DNA of 64,000 nucleotides, from NCBI RefSeq assembly GCF_015565955.1, contig NZ_CP064760.1, positions 806,001-870,000 of the forward strand, given 5' to 3'. This DNA is from Microbacterium schleiferi (GTDB lineage Bacteria > Actinomycetota > Actinomycetes > Actinomycetales > Microbacteriaceae). The notes under the pieces were generated by a model that saw only the letters and a list, made by a program, of their open reading frames with translations, was not told where the DNA came from and did not search any database. A program made the translations under genes and the position numbers. Below, piece by piece: positions 10,939-22,139 of the stretch. How positions within the stretch are numbered: the first letter of the stretch is position 1; each line of letters starts with the position of its first letter.

Positions 10939-11937
10939 ATGGACCTCGATGCCCTCGCTGACGCGCGACGCGCGGAGTGGGCGCGGCTTGATCATCTCGG
11001 CCGCTCCCGCCGGCTCTCCGGCGCCGAGATCGATGAGCTGGTCACCCGTTACCGGGCAGCCTCGGCCGACCTCGCGGACATCAAGACGACAGCGGGGCGC
11101 ACGGCCGAGGGGGACTACGTTTCACTGCTGCTCGCCCGCGCGCGCCGGCGACTCACGGGACGCGGTGAGAACCCGCTTCGGCAGATCCCGCGGTTCTTCG
11201 TGTGGCAGTTGCCGGCCGCGCTGTATCGGTTGCGGTGGACGACTCTCGCCGTCGCGGTCTTCTTCGTGATGGTCGCCGCCGTGGTCGCTACGTGGATTTC
11301 TCGCGACCCCGCACTTGTCGCGTCACTGGGCTCGCAGGTGCAACTGGGGTACTACGCCGAGGTCGAGTTCGAGGGGTACTACAGCGAGAATCCTGCAGCG
11401 GTGTTCGCGGGCACGGTGTGGACCAACAACGCGTGGATCGCGGCGCAGAGCGTGCTGTTCGGGATCACCGGCATCTGGCCGGTCATGGTGCTGGTGCAAA
11501 ACGCCGTCGCGGTCGGGACCGCCGCCGCCGTGCTCGCCGCCTTCGACCGCATCGACACGTTCTTCCTGTTCATCCTTCCCCACGGACAGCTCGAACTCAC
11601 CTGCGTCTTCGTCGCCGTTGCCGCAGGGCTTCACCTCTTCTGGTCGTGGGTGGCTCCGGGGCCCCGAACCCGCGGTGAAGCGCTGGCCTCGCAGGGGCGG
11701 GCGCTGGCGACGGTTGCGATCGGACTGGTCTTCGCGCTGGCCGTCGCGGGGATCATCGAGGGTTTCGTCACGGCGCAGGCGTGGCCGTGGGTCCTCAAAA
11801 TCGGCATCGGAACAGCCGCGCTGGCCGGTTTCCTGATCTACATGCTCGTGGTCGGACGTCGAGCGGCGCGCGCGGGCGAGACGGGGGATCTTACGGAGTT
11901 CCACGCCGGTACGGCGCGGCTGTGGACAGGTGGATGA
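10939..11937 (+). CDS. SpoIIM-family (stage II sporulation protein M-like) membrane protein
   Basis: A 332-residue protein with a soluble helical N-terminus (about 1-100), then five or six hydrophobic segments including GTVWTNNAWIAAQSVLFG and LPHGQLELTCVFVAVAAG. The PHG.LE motif is characteristic of the SpoIIM/DUF95 family. The organism class does not make endospores, so the name is only a family label; in actinobacteria it pairs with RDD genes, as here, and may be a membrane transport or remodelling partner. The ATG at 10939 was preferred over 10921 because it gives the usual N-terminus MDLDAL and follows a TACAGT box by seven bases. Confidence 0.8.
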   Translation: MDLDALADARRAEWARLDHLGRSRRLSGAEIDELVTRYRAASADLADIKTTAGRTAEGDYVSLLLARARRRLTGRGENPLRQIPRFFVWQLPAALYRLRWTTLAVAVFFVMVAAVVATWISRDPALVASLGSQVQLGYYAEVEFEGYYSENPAAVFAGTVWTNNAWIAAQSVLFGITGIWPVMVLVQNAVAVGTAAAVLAAFDRIDTFFLFILPHGQLELTCVFVAVAAGLHLFWSWVAPGPRTRGEALASQGRALATVAIGLVFALAVAGIIEGFVTAQAWPWVLKIGIGTAALAGFLIYMLVVGRRAARAGETGDLTEFHAGTARLWTGG

Positions 11938-11960
11938 TCCGTCGCGTCGACCGCTTCTCC

Positions 11961-11995
11961 TTTTGAACTAATCAAAAATGCGCTACCGTTGAGGT
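11961..11995 (+). promoter_or_regulatory. furA promoter and operator, leaderless
   Basis: A perfect inverted repeat TTTTGA-N5-TCAAAA (11961-11977) covers the -35 area, and TACCGT (11984-11989) lies exactly six bases before the GTG start at 11996. The expected transcription start is therefore the start codon itself. An AT-rich dyad upstream of furA is the usual site of FurA self-repression in mycobacteria and Streptomyces; binding here is inferred. Confidence 0.6.
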
Positions 11996-14787
<2,792 letters not shown>

Positions 14788-14810
14788 GTCGCAGACTCTG
14801 CATCCACACA

Positions 14811-14844
14811 GCGGCGGCCCGTCTCTTCGGAGGCGGGCCGCCGC
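14811..14844 (+). terminator. Hairpin terminator after katG
   Basis: Arms GCGGCGGCCCG (14811-14821) and CGGGCCGCCGC (14834-14844) pair perfectly over 11 bases. The stem continues through a T-G wobble and CTC/GAG to a TTCG tetraloop, a very stable fold. It lies 24 bases past the katG stop and between convergent katG and aquaporin genes, so it may stop both. No clear T tract follows, which is normal in such GC-rich genomes. Confidence 0.8.
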
Positions 14845-14866
14845 CGTGCTGGATCCAGTGGGGTCG

Positions 14867-15652
14867 TCAGCTCACGCGCGCCTCGGCCTGAACGGGAGGC
14901 AGCGGCTTGCGCTCGAACAGCGCGCGGTGCGCGAAACCGGCCAGGAGGCCGCCGACCAGCGGGAACACGATGAAGACCCACAGCTGGGCGAGCGCCTCGC
15001 CACCGCCGTAGATTGCCGTGGCGATCGAGCGAGCGGGGTTGACCGAGGTGTTGTCGATCGGGATCGAGACCAGGTGGATCATCGTGAGTGTGAAGCCGAT
15101 GACCAGGCCCGCGAACTTCTCGGCGTTGCGCTGAGGATGCGTCACACCGAGGATCACGAGCAGGAAGATCCCCGTGAGGAGGATCTCGGCGATGATCGCC
15201 GCGCCGAGCCCGAACCCGCCGGGGGATGCCGCGCCGTAGCCGTTGCTCGCGAACCCGCCGTCCTGGGCGGCGCTCAGCCACCCGTCCGGACCGAACAGAC
15301 CGATGAGCACGATCAGCGTCGTCCCCACAGCGCCACCGACAATCTGCGCGATGAGGTAGCCGGGGACATCCTTCCACGCGAACCGACCGGCGGCGGCAAG
15401 TCCGAAGGTGACGGCAGGGTTGAAGTGACCGCCCGAGATCGGACCCCACGTGTAGATGCCCGCCATGAGGGTCAACCCGAACGCGAGAGAGACGCCGAGG
15501 AAGCCGACGCCGAGGGAGGTGCCGTTCTCGCTCGCGCCGAAGTTCGCGGCGAACAGGGCAGTGCCGATTGAACCGAATACGAGCAGGAACGTGCCCAGTG
15601 CCTCGGCTATCAGCTTCGTCGCTGTGCCGGGGGCGGAAGTGGTCTCAGCCAT
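14867..15652 (-). CDS. aqpZ: Aquaporin Z-type water channel (MIP family)
   Basis: A 261-residue six-helix channel. The two half-helix motifs are HFNPAVT (Asn78) and SVNPARS (Asn205), the second followed by the pore Arg208. IHLVSIP contains the His typical of the narrow selectivity filter of water-selective AqpZ, in contrast to the wider glycerol facilitators, which have Gly there. So water rather than glycerol is the likely substrate. An AAAGGAG ribosome site lies just before the ATG at 15652. It is convergent with katG. Confidence 0.9.
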   Translation of the reverse strand: MAETTSAPGTATKLIAEALGTFLLVFGSIGTALFAANFGASENGTSLGVGFLGVSLAFGLTLMAGIYTWGPISGGHFNPAVTFGLAAAGRFAWKDVPGYLIAQIVGGAVGTTLIVLIGLFGPDGWLSAAQDGGFASNGYGAASPGGFGLGAAIIAEILLTGIFLLVILGVTHPQRNAEKFAGLVIGFTLTMIHLVSIPIDNTSVNPARSIATAIYGGGEALAQLWVFIVFPLVGGLLAGFAHRALFERKPLPPVQAEARVS

Positions 15653-15786
15653 CTCTGGCTCCTTTCATTCGGCCGAAACGTAGCGCTCCCGAGCGGCGTG
15701 CAGGCAAACGACATGCCTCACATCGGCGAAATCACCCTGCTTTTCACCTGTGCTGGCGCGTACTCGGGAGCCATCCGGGGCGCGGG

Positions 15787-17076
15787 TCAGAGTCGGCCCA
15801 GCGCCTTGAGAGCAAGGTAGCGGTCCGCGACGCGCGGCGGCAGGTCATCGGCTGATGCCGACAGTGCATCGACGCCTGCCCGCGACAGCGCCGTCACCAT
15901 CCGGTCGGCGTCCCACCGGGCCCGTTCGCGGGCAGCGGCCTCGAACGCGTCGCCTCCCTCCGAACCGGCGCCATCGGGCTGGGCGGCGGCGACGAGCACG
16001 GAGGTGTGCGGAGGAATCAGGGGGAGGGCGCCCAGGAAACCCCGAGAGGCCTCAGGGTCGTCGTGAGCGGTGAGGACGACGATCAGAGACGGGCGAGTCG
16101 TCAGCAGCCGGACCTGCGCGAAGGCGGCGTCCCAGTCGGTATCGATCAGTCCGGCATCCACGGCGACCATCGCGTCCACGAGCGCGGGCAGCAGCGCCGC
16201 ACCATCGCGGCCGGTCACCCGCGCTCGCACGGCCCGGTCGAACATCAGCAGGTGGACGTGGTCTCCCGCCTGCGCCGCCAAAGCCGAGAGCAGAAGAGCA
16301 GCCTCCATCGCAGCGTCCAGTCGCACCCCGTCGCCCACGCGCGTTGCGGCGGTGCGTCCGGTGTCGATGACGATGACGATGTGACGGTCGCGCTCGGGGC
16401 GCCAGGTGCGCAGCATCGTCGCGCTGGCTCGGGCCGTGGCGCGCCAATCGATGGATCGCACGTCGTCGCCCCGCACGTACTCGCGGAGGGAGTCGAACTC
16501 GGTGCCCTGCCCGCGCACCTGGACGCTCGTGTTGCCGTCGAGTTCGCGCAGCCGCGCAAGTCGGGACGGAAGGTGTCGCCGTGACGTGAACGGTGGAAGA
16601 ACACGGATGCTCCCCGCGACAGCCAGCAGAGCGCTGCGTCCCGCGATGCCGAGGGGACCCGCCGAGCGCACAGCGAACCCGGCGCTGCGCAGTTCACCCC
16701 GTCGGCGCGGGAGCAGGGAGGTGACCACCCGCCCGGAACCGCCCGGATCGATCCGTATCACTGCGGTTCCGGTGACAGCGCCAGCCGTCGGCTGCCACGC
16801 GTCCCGGACACGGATACGCAGGGCGCGCGTACCCGTGTTGACAACCGTCGCCGTCACGTGTGCCGGTTGGTCACGAAGCACCTTCGCGGGGCCCGAACGG
16901 GTGATGCTCATGCGGTGGGGGTCGGGTGCGGCCACCACATCGATGCCCAACACCAGCAGACAGAACCCGAGCCAGCCGGCCGCACCGGCCCACGCGGGCA
17001 TGCCACCCACGGAGCCGAGGATGACGGGCAGAGCGCCGGCGCCCACCAGGAGGGGGTACCGTCCGGTTACGTACAT
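15787..17076 (-). CDS. DUF58 domain protein (MoxR partner)
   Basis: A 429-residue protein with two N-terminal membrane segments, a beta-rich middle and a C-terminal DUF58 / von Willebrand A-like domain. The DUF58 signature RGQGTEFDSLREYVRGDDVRSIDW is split here as GTEFDSLREYV and GDDVRSIDWRATAR, followed by the MIDAS-like HIVIVIDTGRT. DUF58 proteins accompany MoxR AAA ATPases, which are thought to act as chaperones that insert cofactors or assemble complexes at the membrane. The ATG at 17076 follows the MoxR stop by seven bases. Confidence 0.85.
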   Translation of the reverse strand: MYVTGRYPLLVGAGALPVILGSVGGMPAWAGAAGWLGFCLLVLGIDVVAAPDPHRMSITRSGPAKVLRDQPAHVTATVVNTGTRALRIRVRDAWQPTAGAVTGTAVIRIDPGGSGRVVTSLLPRRRGELRSAGFAVRSAGPLGIAGRSALLAVAGSIRVLPPFTSRRHLPSRLARLRELDGNTSVQVRGQGTEFDSLREYVRGDDVRSIDWRATARASATMLRTWRPERDRHIVIVIDTGRTAATRVGDGVRLDAAMEAALLLSALAAQAGDHVHLLMFDRAVRARVTGRDGAALLPALVDAMVAVDAGLIDTDWDAAFAQVRLLTTRPSLIVVLTAHDDPEASRGFLGALPLIPPHTSVLVAAAQPDGAGSEGGDAFEAAARERARWDADRMVTALSRAGVDALSASADDLPPRVADRYLALKALGRL

Positions 17077-17083
17077 GCGGTGC

Positions 17084-18100
17084 TCACAGCGGGACGCGCG
17101 TCTGCTGCAGGATGCTCTGGAGCAGCGCTTCGACTGAGACGCCCTCCAGCTCGGCATCCGGACGAAGCCGAAGCCGGTGCCGCCACGTGGGCAGCAGCAT
17201 CGTCTGGACGTGATCCGGGGTGATGGCCGGTGAGCCGCCGAGCCACGCCCACGCCTTGGCCGTTGCCAGCAGCGCCGTTGCCGCGCGCGGGCTCGCGCCC
17301 AGCTGCACGGAGGGGCTCTGGCGGGTCGCTTGCGCGAGATCGACGATGTAGCCGAGGACCTCGTCGGTGGTGGTCACGCCCCGCACCGCTGCCTGCGCGG
17401 CACGCAGGTCTGCAGCCGTGACCACGGGCTCCACGCCAGCCTCCTCCAGATCGCGCGGGGAGAAGCCGTCGGCGTGCCGCCGCAGCACCGTCACCTCCGC
17501 GTCACGCGCGGGCATGTCGACGATGAGCTTCAGAAGGAACCGGTCGAGCTGAGCTTCGGGGAGGGTATAGGTCCCCTCGTGCTCGATGGGGTTCTGTGTG
17601 GCAGCGACGAGGAACGGATCGGGCAGCGGTCGGGTGACACCGTCGGTGGAGACCTGGCGCTCTTCCATCGCCTCGAGAAGAGCCGCCTGGGTCTTCGGCG
17701 GCGTGCGGTTGATCTCGTCGGCGAGCAGGATGTGGGTGAAGACGGGGCCCTCGCGGAACTCGAACTCGCCCGACCGCGCGTCGTAGATGAGCGAGCCCGA
17801 CACGTCTCCCGGCATGAGGTCGGGGGTGAACTGCACGCGCTTGGTCTCCAGTCCCAGCGCGCGGCTGAACGCGCGAACCAGCAGTGTCTTGGCAACACCG
17901 GGAACGCCTTCGACCAGGACATGTCCGCGGGCGAGAAGCGCGATCAGGAGACCTGTAATGGCAGCATCCTGACCGACGACAGCCTTGCCGATCTCGGCGC
18001 GAACACGTCCGATGGCGTCCCTGGCATCGTTATCGCCCGGAACGGAGCCGCCCGGAACGGATTCCTCAGCAGCCGTGGGCATCGGGTCGGGGGTCGTCAT
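17084..18100 (-). CDS. MoxR-type AAA+ ATPase
   Basis: A 338-residue AAA+ ATPase. Walker A is GVPGVAKTLL, Walker B is HILLADEINRTPPKTQ, and sensor 1 is FLVAATQNPIEHEGTY. These place it in the MRP/MoxR subfamily. Together with DUF58, DUF4350 and DUF4129 neighbours it forms the usual cluster, believed to fold, load or activate envelope proteins; the client is unknown. The start overlaps the DUF4350 stop by four bases. Confidence 0.92.
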   Translation of the reverse strand: MTTPDPMPTAAEESVPGGSVPGDNDARDAIGRVRAEIGKAVVGQDAAITGLLIALLARGHVLVEGVPGVAKTLLVRAFSRALGLETKRVQFTPDLMPGDVSGSLIYDARSGEFEFREGPVFTHILLADEINRTPPKTQAALLEAMEERQVSTDGVTRPLPDPFLVAATQNPIEHEGTYTLPEAQLDRFLLKLIVDMPARDAEVTVLRRHADGFSPRDLEEAGVEPVVTAADLRAAQAAVRGVTTTDEVLGYIVDLAQATRQSPSVQLGASPRAATALLATAKAWAWLGGSPAITPDHVQTMLLPTWRHRLRLRPDAELEGVSVEALLQSILQQTRVPL

Positions 18101-19317
18101 CGGTCGTTCCTTTCGGGGTGCAGTGCCGCGCGTGCTGCAGCTTCGAGCCGGCGCAGGCGGTCGTAGAGATCATCAAGGTCGCGTCGGGATGCGGGCGGAG
18201 GGCCGTCCAGCGCGGTTCGGGCCTCCTCGCGGGAGGACACCGACAGGGTTGCCAGCGCGTCGGCGACCTCCGCGGCGGAGGACGCCCCCGACAGGCCCAG
18301 AAGGCGCGCGATCCGCACGCGCGTACCGTGGCGCAGCAGAAGTGCGGCGTGCGCGGTATCGCCCGACTGCGCGTAGAGATGTGCCCGGCCGCGCGTTGTC
18401 TCTTCCCCGCGGACCGTGACCGGCAGGCGCTCCGCGACGAGAGGCCCGAACCGGATGCCGCGCCACAGCGCGGCAGCGACTGCGGCAGTCAGAGCGAGGG
18501 CGATGACGGGACTGACCCACGGCGGAGTGAGCTCGCCCAGCGACGGGTTCAGCGGGTCCAGATCGGTATCGGCGACCGACGGGACGTACCAGACGAGCGT
18601 GGGGTGGCGGCCCATGAGACCCAGCGCGAGGGCAGCGTTGCCGTCATCCGCGAGGTATTCGTTCGTGAACAGGGCGGCGCCGTCCACGGCCGATACGCGC
18701 TGGGTCCCGGGCGTATCGGAGCGCACCGTCTCGCGCACCAGCAGTCCGTAACCTCCGGCTGCCGGATAGCACTGGGCGGCATCCGTACCGGCGAACACGG
18801 TTCGCGGGCGAATCGGTCCTGCTCGCTGCGCCTCGGGCACCGAGCACTGCGGTTCCACGAGCGCGTCATCGGCGACCCCGACCGCACCAGCCCCGTCGGC
18901 GATCAGGCGCAGTGTCCGGGAGCGCGGGTCGATGAGGACGACATCCGCTGCTGGCGCCGTCAGAGCCGATATCGCGTCATCGGAGAGAGCCGGCGCATCA
19001 GGGAGCACGAGCGTAGCCTCGGTCCCCTGCAAGGACGCGGCAGCCTGATCGTGGGAGCGGACGATGCGCACGTCGATGCCTTGGTCGGCCAGGATGTGTG
19101 CCAGCGCCCGCGTGCCATCCGGTGCCGCCGACTCGGGATCCAGCGCCTCGCGCTGGGACCATTCGCCGCCGCCGACGACGCTCGCGCCGACGATGCCGAC
19201 AGCAATCAGTCCGGCGACGATGGCGATCCATCCGAGCGCCGAGCGCTGACGAGCTCTCGGTGTTTGAGTTTCTGCACCGGTGGCGGGCTGCCGGTGCGCT
19301 GGCGCATCGACGCTCAT
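18097..19317 (-). CDS. DUF4350 domain membrane protein
   Basis: A 406-residue protein with one N-terminal membrane helix (WIAIVAGLIAVGIVGASVVG), an outer DUF4350 domain that opens with a GTRALAHILADQGIDVRIV pattern, and a second helix near residue 280 before a cytoplasmic helical tail. DUF4350 resembles the GldG/ABC-type auxiliary sugar-hydrolase-like fold and occurs only in MoxR clusters of this kind; role unknown. Four-base overlaps on both sides show tight co-translation in the operon. Confidence 0.8.
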   Translation of the reverse strand: MSVDAPAHRQPATGAETQTPRARQRSALGWIAIVAGLIAVGIVGASVVGGGEWSQREALDPESAAPDGTRALAHILADQGIDVRIVRSHDQAAASLQGTEATLVLPDAPALSDDAISALTAPAADVVLIDPRSRTLRLIADGAGAVGVADDALVEPQCSVPEAQRAGPIRPRTVFAGTDAAQCYPAAGGYGLLVRETVRSDTPGTQRVSAVDGAALFTNEYLADDGNAALALGLMGRHPTLVWYVPSVADTDLDPLNPSLGELTPPWVSPVIALALTAAVAAALWRGIRFGPLVAERLPVTVRGEETTRGRAHLYAQSGDTAHAALLLRHGTRVRIARLLGLSGASSAAEVADALATLSVSSREEARTALDGPPPASRRDLDDLYDRLRRLEAAARAALHPERNDR

Positions 19318-19985
19318 GGCGCGGACACCCCGGCCGGCTCGGCGGATGCCGCAGGAACGACCCGGGCCAGCGCGCTGTCGGCGGCAGCCACCAGCCCGTA
19401 CCCCGCCTCGGTTCCGGGCCGCTGAAGGTAACGGATGTCATCGAACACGAGGGCGGCGCGACGAACCTCGGCGCTGCCGGGCACGAGGAGGGCGTCGGCA
19501 CGCACCGCGAACTGCCGCGACGTGGTGCCGGGGGCGAGGTCGACGAGCTCCCGCTCGTCCAGGCCGCGTGCTGCGGCGCGGAACCGGAGCACGATCGCCG
19601 TGTCCCAGTCGCCACGCCGGCGTGCCGCGTCGGCCGCTGCGCGCAGTCCTTCGGCGGTTCGATAGTCGATGTCGCCGAACAGTTCGCCGCTCCGATGGCT
19701 TCGGGAGGACGTGCGGCAGGGCAGCCCCCACACCAGGATCGCGATGACGATGACCGCGATCGCCAGGATCGCCGCGACGAGTGCGAGAACGGCTGCCCAC
19801 TCGGGCGCGACATCCGGGGAGAACAGGGAAGCGAGTGCGTCTCGACCTGCCTGCGCCGCTCGGTCGAACCAGGTCGGCTGAGCCGCCTGATACACGGGAT
19901 CGGCGAGTTCGCGCACGGCCCACTCACGGGCCTGCTCCCCGTCCGGGATGAGCGGGATCTCGGAAATCACCGAGGCGTCGCCCAT
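19314..19985 (-). CDS. DUF4129 domain membrane protein
   Basis: A 223-residue protein: a soluble N-terminus, one membrane helix near residues 65-90 (VLALVAAILAIAVIVIAILV) and a cytoplasmic DUF4129 domain with GDWDTAIVLRFRAAARGLDER and VFDDIRYLQRPGT. DUF4129 is a known companion of MoxR/DUF58 and sometimes of transglutaminase genes. It overlaps the upstream gene by 19 bases. The cysteine directly after the membrane helix (GLPCRT) is a curiosity. Confidence 0.8.
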   Translation of the reverse strand: MGDASVISEIPLIPDGEQAREWAVRELADPVYQAAQPTWFDRAAQAGRDALASLFSPDVAPEWAAVLALVAAILAIAVIVIAILVWGLPCRTSSRSHRSGELFGDIDYRTAEGLRAAADAARRRGDWDTAIVLRFRAAARGLDERELVDLAPGTTSRQFAVRADALLVPGSAEVRRAALVFDDIRYLQRPGTEAGYGLVAAADSALARVVPAASAEPAGVSAP

Positions 19986-21241
19986 GTCGTCTGATCGTCG
20001 TCCGGCCCGGTCCTCGGCGCCGACGACGGCCCGTCAGCCGGAGCTGGCGGCGGAACGGGAGCTGCGGGCGGCGCCTGCGCCGGGGGCGGCGGCGTGATCG
20101 TGTACCCCGGCGGGGGAGCGAAGGGCGCCGGCTGCGCAGACGCTGCGGGCCACCGCGGTGCGATGGCGCGGCCGATATGCACGACATACGGGTCGGGAAG
20201 GTCGGCCGCACCCGCGTCGCGCCGGTCCACGTACTCGAGCAGGTCGAGGTCGAGCCCCTCGTGGCGCATCCGGCAGTCGATGTAGACGAGCCCCGCCGCC
20301 GTTGACTGCACGATGACGGCAACCGACTGGATCAGAAGGGTCACGATCTGGGTGAGACCGAGAGTCGCGATGATGCCGATGATCGCCGCCGTGCTCTCTT
20401 CCCCCGTGGGGGCGATGACCACCGACAGTGCGGAGGCGAGGAAGGAGAACGGGATGCTCACGACCTGGGCGATGACGCCGAAGACGAGAGAGACGAGCAC
20501 GAGGATGCCGAGAATCACCCAGAACCGGCCTCGTGACAGCCGCCAGGAGCGGCTGAGGGCTGCACCCAACGACGTGTGCTCGACGATGATGACCGCGGGC
20601 ACGAGCAGCAGTTTCACCGCAAGCCACAGACTGATCGGGATCGCCGCAAGGATGACCAGGATCCCCAGGACAACAGCCGCGGCCGGAACCGCGACGGCCA
20701 GCACGGCGATCAGACCCCCGACGACGATCACGACCACGCCGATCGCGAGCGAGAGCAGGATCGTGTAGCCGATCAGGCGCCAGGCGACGGGCCGCACCCG
20801 GCGCCACAGCATCCGCAACGTCATCTTCTCGGCTACCGCGGCATGCAGCACGTCGGAGATGACGACCGCCTGCACCAGGACGCCCACGGCGCCGGCGAGC
20901 AGGCCCAGCACCAAACCCGACAGCGCTGTCAGCGTGATCGATCCCGTCAGCACCGCGTCCCACTCGTCGGTACCCGCCGGCACGGTGTCCAGCCGGGAGA
21001 AGCTCGCGAACGCGATCCCCGAGATCGCGATGGTGACGACGAGGTACGCGAGGGTCTGCACGATCATCGCGAAGCCGAGGAGCACCTTGGGGTTATGGCG
21101 CAGCGCCGAGAAGGAGCGGCCGAGAATCGTGCCGAATGTCAGCGGCTGGAGCGGGATGATCCCCGGCCGCGGCGCAGGCGTCCAAGACGGGTACGCGGTC
21201 ACGGGTTCCTCCTGTTGGGCTGGAATCAGCGCGACTTCCAT
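19967..21241 (-). CDS. Polytopic membrane protein heading the MoxR operon
   Basis: A 424-residue integral membrane protein with about six long hydrophobic segments and a Pro/Ala-rich tail of roughly 70 residues. The segment LQPLTFGTILGRSFSALRHNP and the later SWRLSRGRFWVILGILVLV are typical of proteins annotated as glycerophosphoryl diester phosphodiesterase membrane-domain or DUF7544-like in actinobacteria; no catalytic domain is present. First gene of a five-gene operon, divergent from mtrA. Confidence 0.7.
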   Translation of the reverse strand: MEVALIPAQQEEPVTAYPSWTPAPRPGIIPLQPLTFGTILGRSFSALRHNPKVLLGFAMIVQTLAYLVVTIAISGIAFASFSRLDTVPAGTDEWDAVLTGSITLTALSGLVLGLLAGAVGVLVQAVVISDVLHAAVAEKMTLRMLWRRVRPVAWRLIGYTILLSLAIGVVVIVVGGLIAVLAVAVPAAAVVLGILVILAAIPISLWLAVKLLLVPAVIIVEHTSLGAALSRSWRLSRGRFWVILGILVLVSLVFGVIAQVVSIPFSFLASALSVVIAPTGEESTAAIIGIIATLGLTQIVTLLIQSVAVIVQSTAAGLVYIDCRMRHEGLDLDLLEYVDRRDAGAADLPDPYVVHIGRAIAPRWPAASAQPAPFAPPPGYTITPPPPAQAPPAAPVPPPAPADGPSSAPRTGPDDDQTTWATPR

Positions 21242-21410
21242 GGTGTCATACGGGCCTCCGACGCGCTCGTGTCGCGCGCGGCGGAGGCTGCAGCATCGAC
21301 GCGCGCGCGAATCAACGGCGTGCGCACAGGCGGAGTCGACTACTCTCGGGGAAAGCGCAGGCGGTCACCCGCCGCCAGCGCGCAGGCTGGACGCAAGGAA
21401 CGAAGGCGCG

Positions 21411-22091
21411 ATGAATTCACGCATCCTGGTGGTCGACGATGACACCGCCCTGGCGGAGATGATCGGGATCGTGCTGCGCACAGAAGGATTCGACACGGTC
21501 TTCTGCGCCGACGGAAACGCTGCTGTCGACACCTGGCGTGCGGAACGTCCCGACTTGATCCTGCTCGATCTCATGCTTCCGGGTCGTGACGGGATCGAGA
21601 TCTGCACAGCGATTCGCTCGGAGTCCGGCATCCCCATCATCATGTTGACGGCGCGCACCGACACGGCCGACGTCGTTCGCGGGCTGGAGTCCGGGGCTGA
21701 CGACTACATCGTCAAGCCGTTCAACCCGAAAGAGCTCGTGGCGCGGATTCGCACCCGCTTGCGTCCGGGTGGGAATCCGTCGCAGGAGACGCTGCGGATC
21801 GGGAACCTCACGATCGACGTCGCCGGCCACGAAGTTCGCCGCGGTGATGACGTGATTTCACTCACGCCCCTCGAGTTCGAACTGTTGGTAGCCCTCGCGT
21901 CCAAGCCGCAACAGGTGTTTTCCCGCGAGATGCTCCTCGAGCAGGTCTGGGGCTACCACTACAAGGCCGACACGCGCCTGGTCAACGTCCATGTGCAGCG
22001 GCTCCGCGCCAAGGTCGAACTTGACCCCGACAATCCCCGGATCGTGACGACCGTGCGCGGCGTGGGATACCGGGCCGGTGCTGTGGAGTGA
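21411..22091 (+). CDS. mtrA: Response regulator MtrA
   Basis: A 226-residue OmpR-family response regulator. The receiver domain carries the acidic pocket DD(9-10), phospho-acceptor Asp53 in LILLDLMLPGRDG, and the signalling Thr/Lys in MLTART and YIVKPF. The C-terminal winged helix has the LTPLEFELLVALA and VNVHVQRLRAKVE signatures. MtrA is essential or nearly so in many actinobacteria and controls cell-wall, division and dnaA-region genes. Its partner kinase follows after 48 bases, and lpqB completes the operon. A TACTCT box near 21346 may be the -10. Confidence 0.95.
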   Translation: MNSRILVVDDDTALAEMIGIVLRTEGFDTVFCADGNAAVDTWRAERPDLILLDLMLPGRDGIEICTAIRSESGIPIIMLTARTDTADVVRGLESGADDYIVKPFNPKELVARIRTRLRPGGNPSQETLRIGNLTIDVAGHEVRRGDDVISLTPLEFELLVALASKPQQVFSREMLLEQVWGYHYKADTRLVNVHVQRLRAKVELDPDNPRIVTTVRGVGYRAGAVE

Positions 22092-22139
22092 CCGCCTTCG
22101 ACGATCGGGCCGCGAACAGCGGTCGCGTGGGGTGAGACC

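Noticed and set aside
14811..14844. The katG hairpin as a riboregulator
   Set aside because: A GC-rich stem with a TTCG loop directly after a stop codon between convergent genes is fully explained as a terminator.
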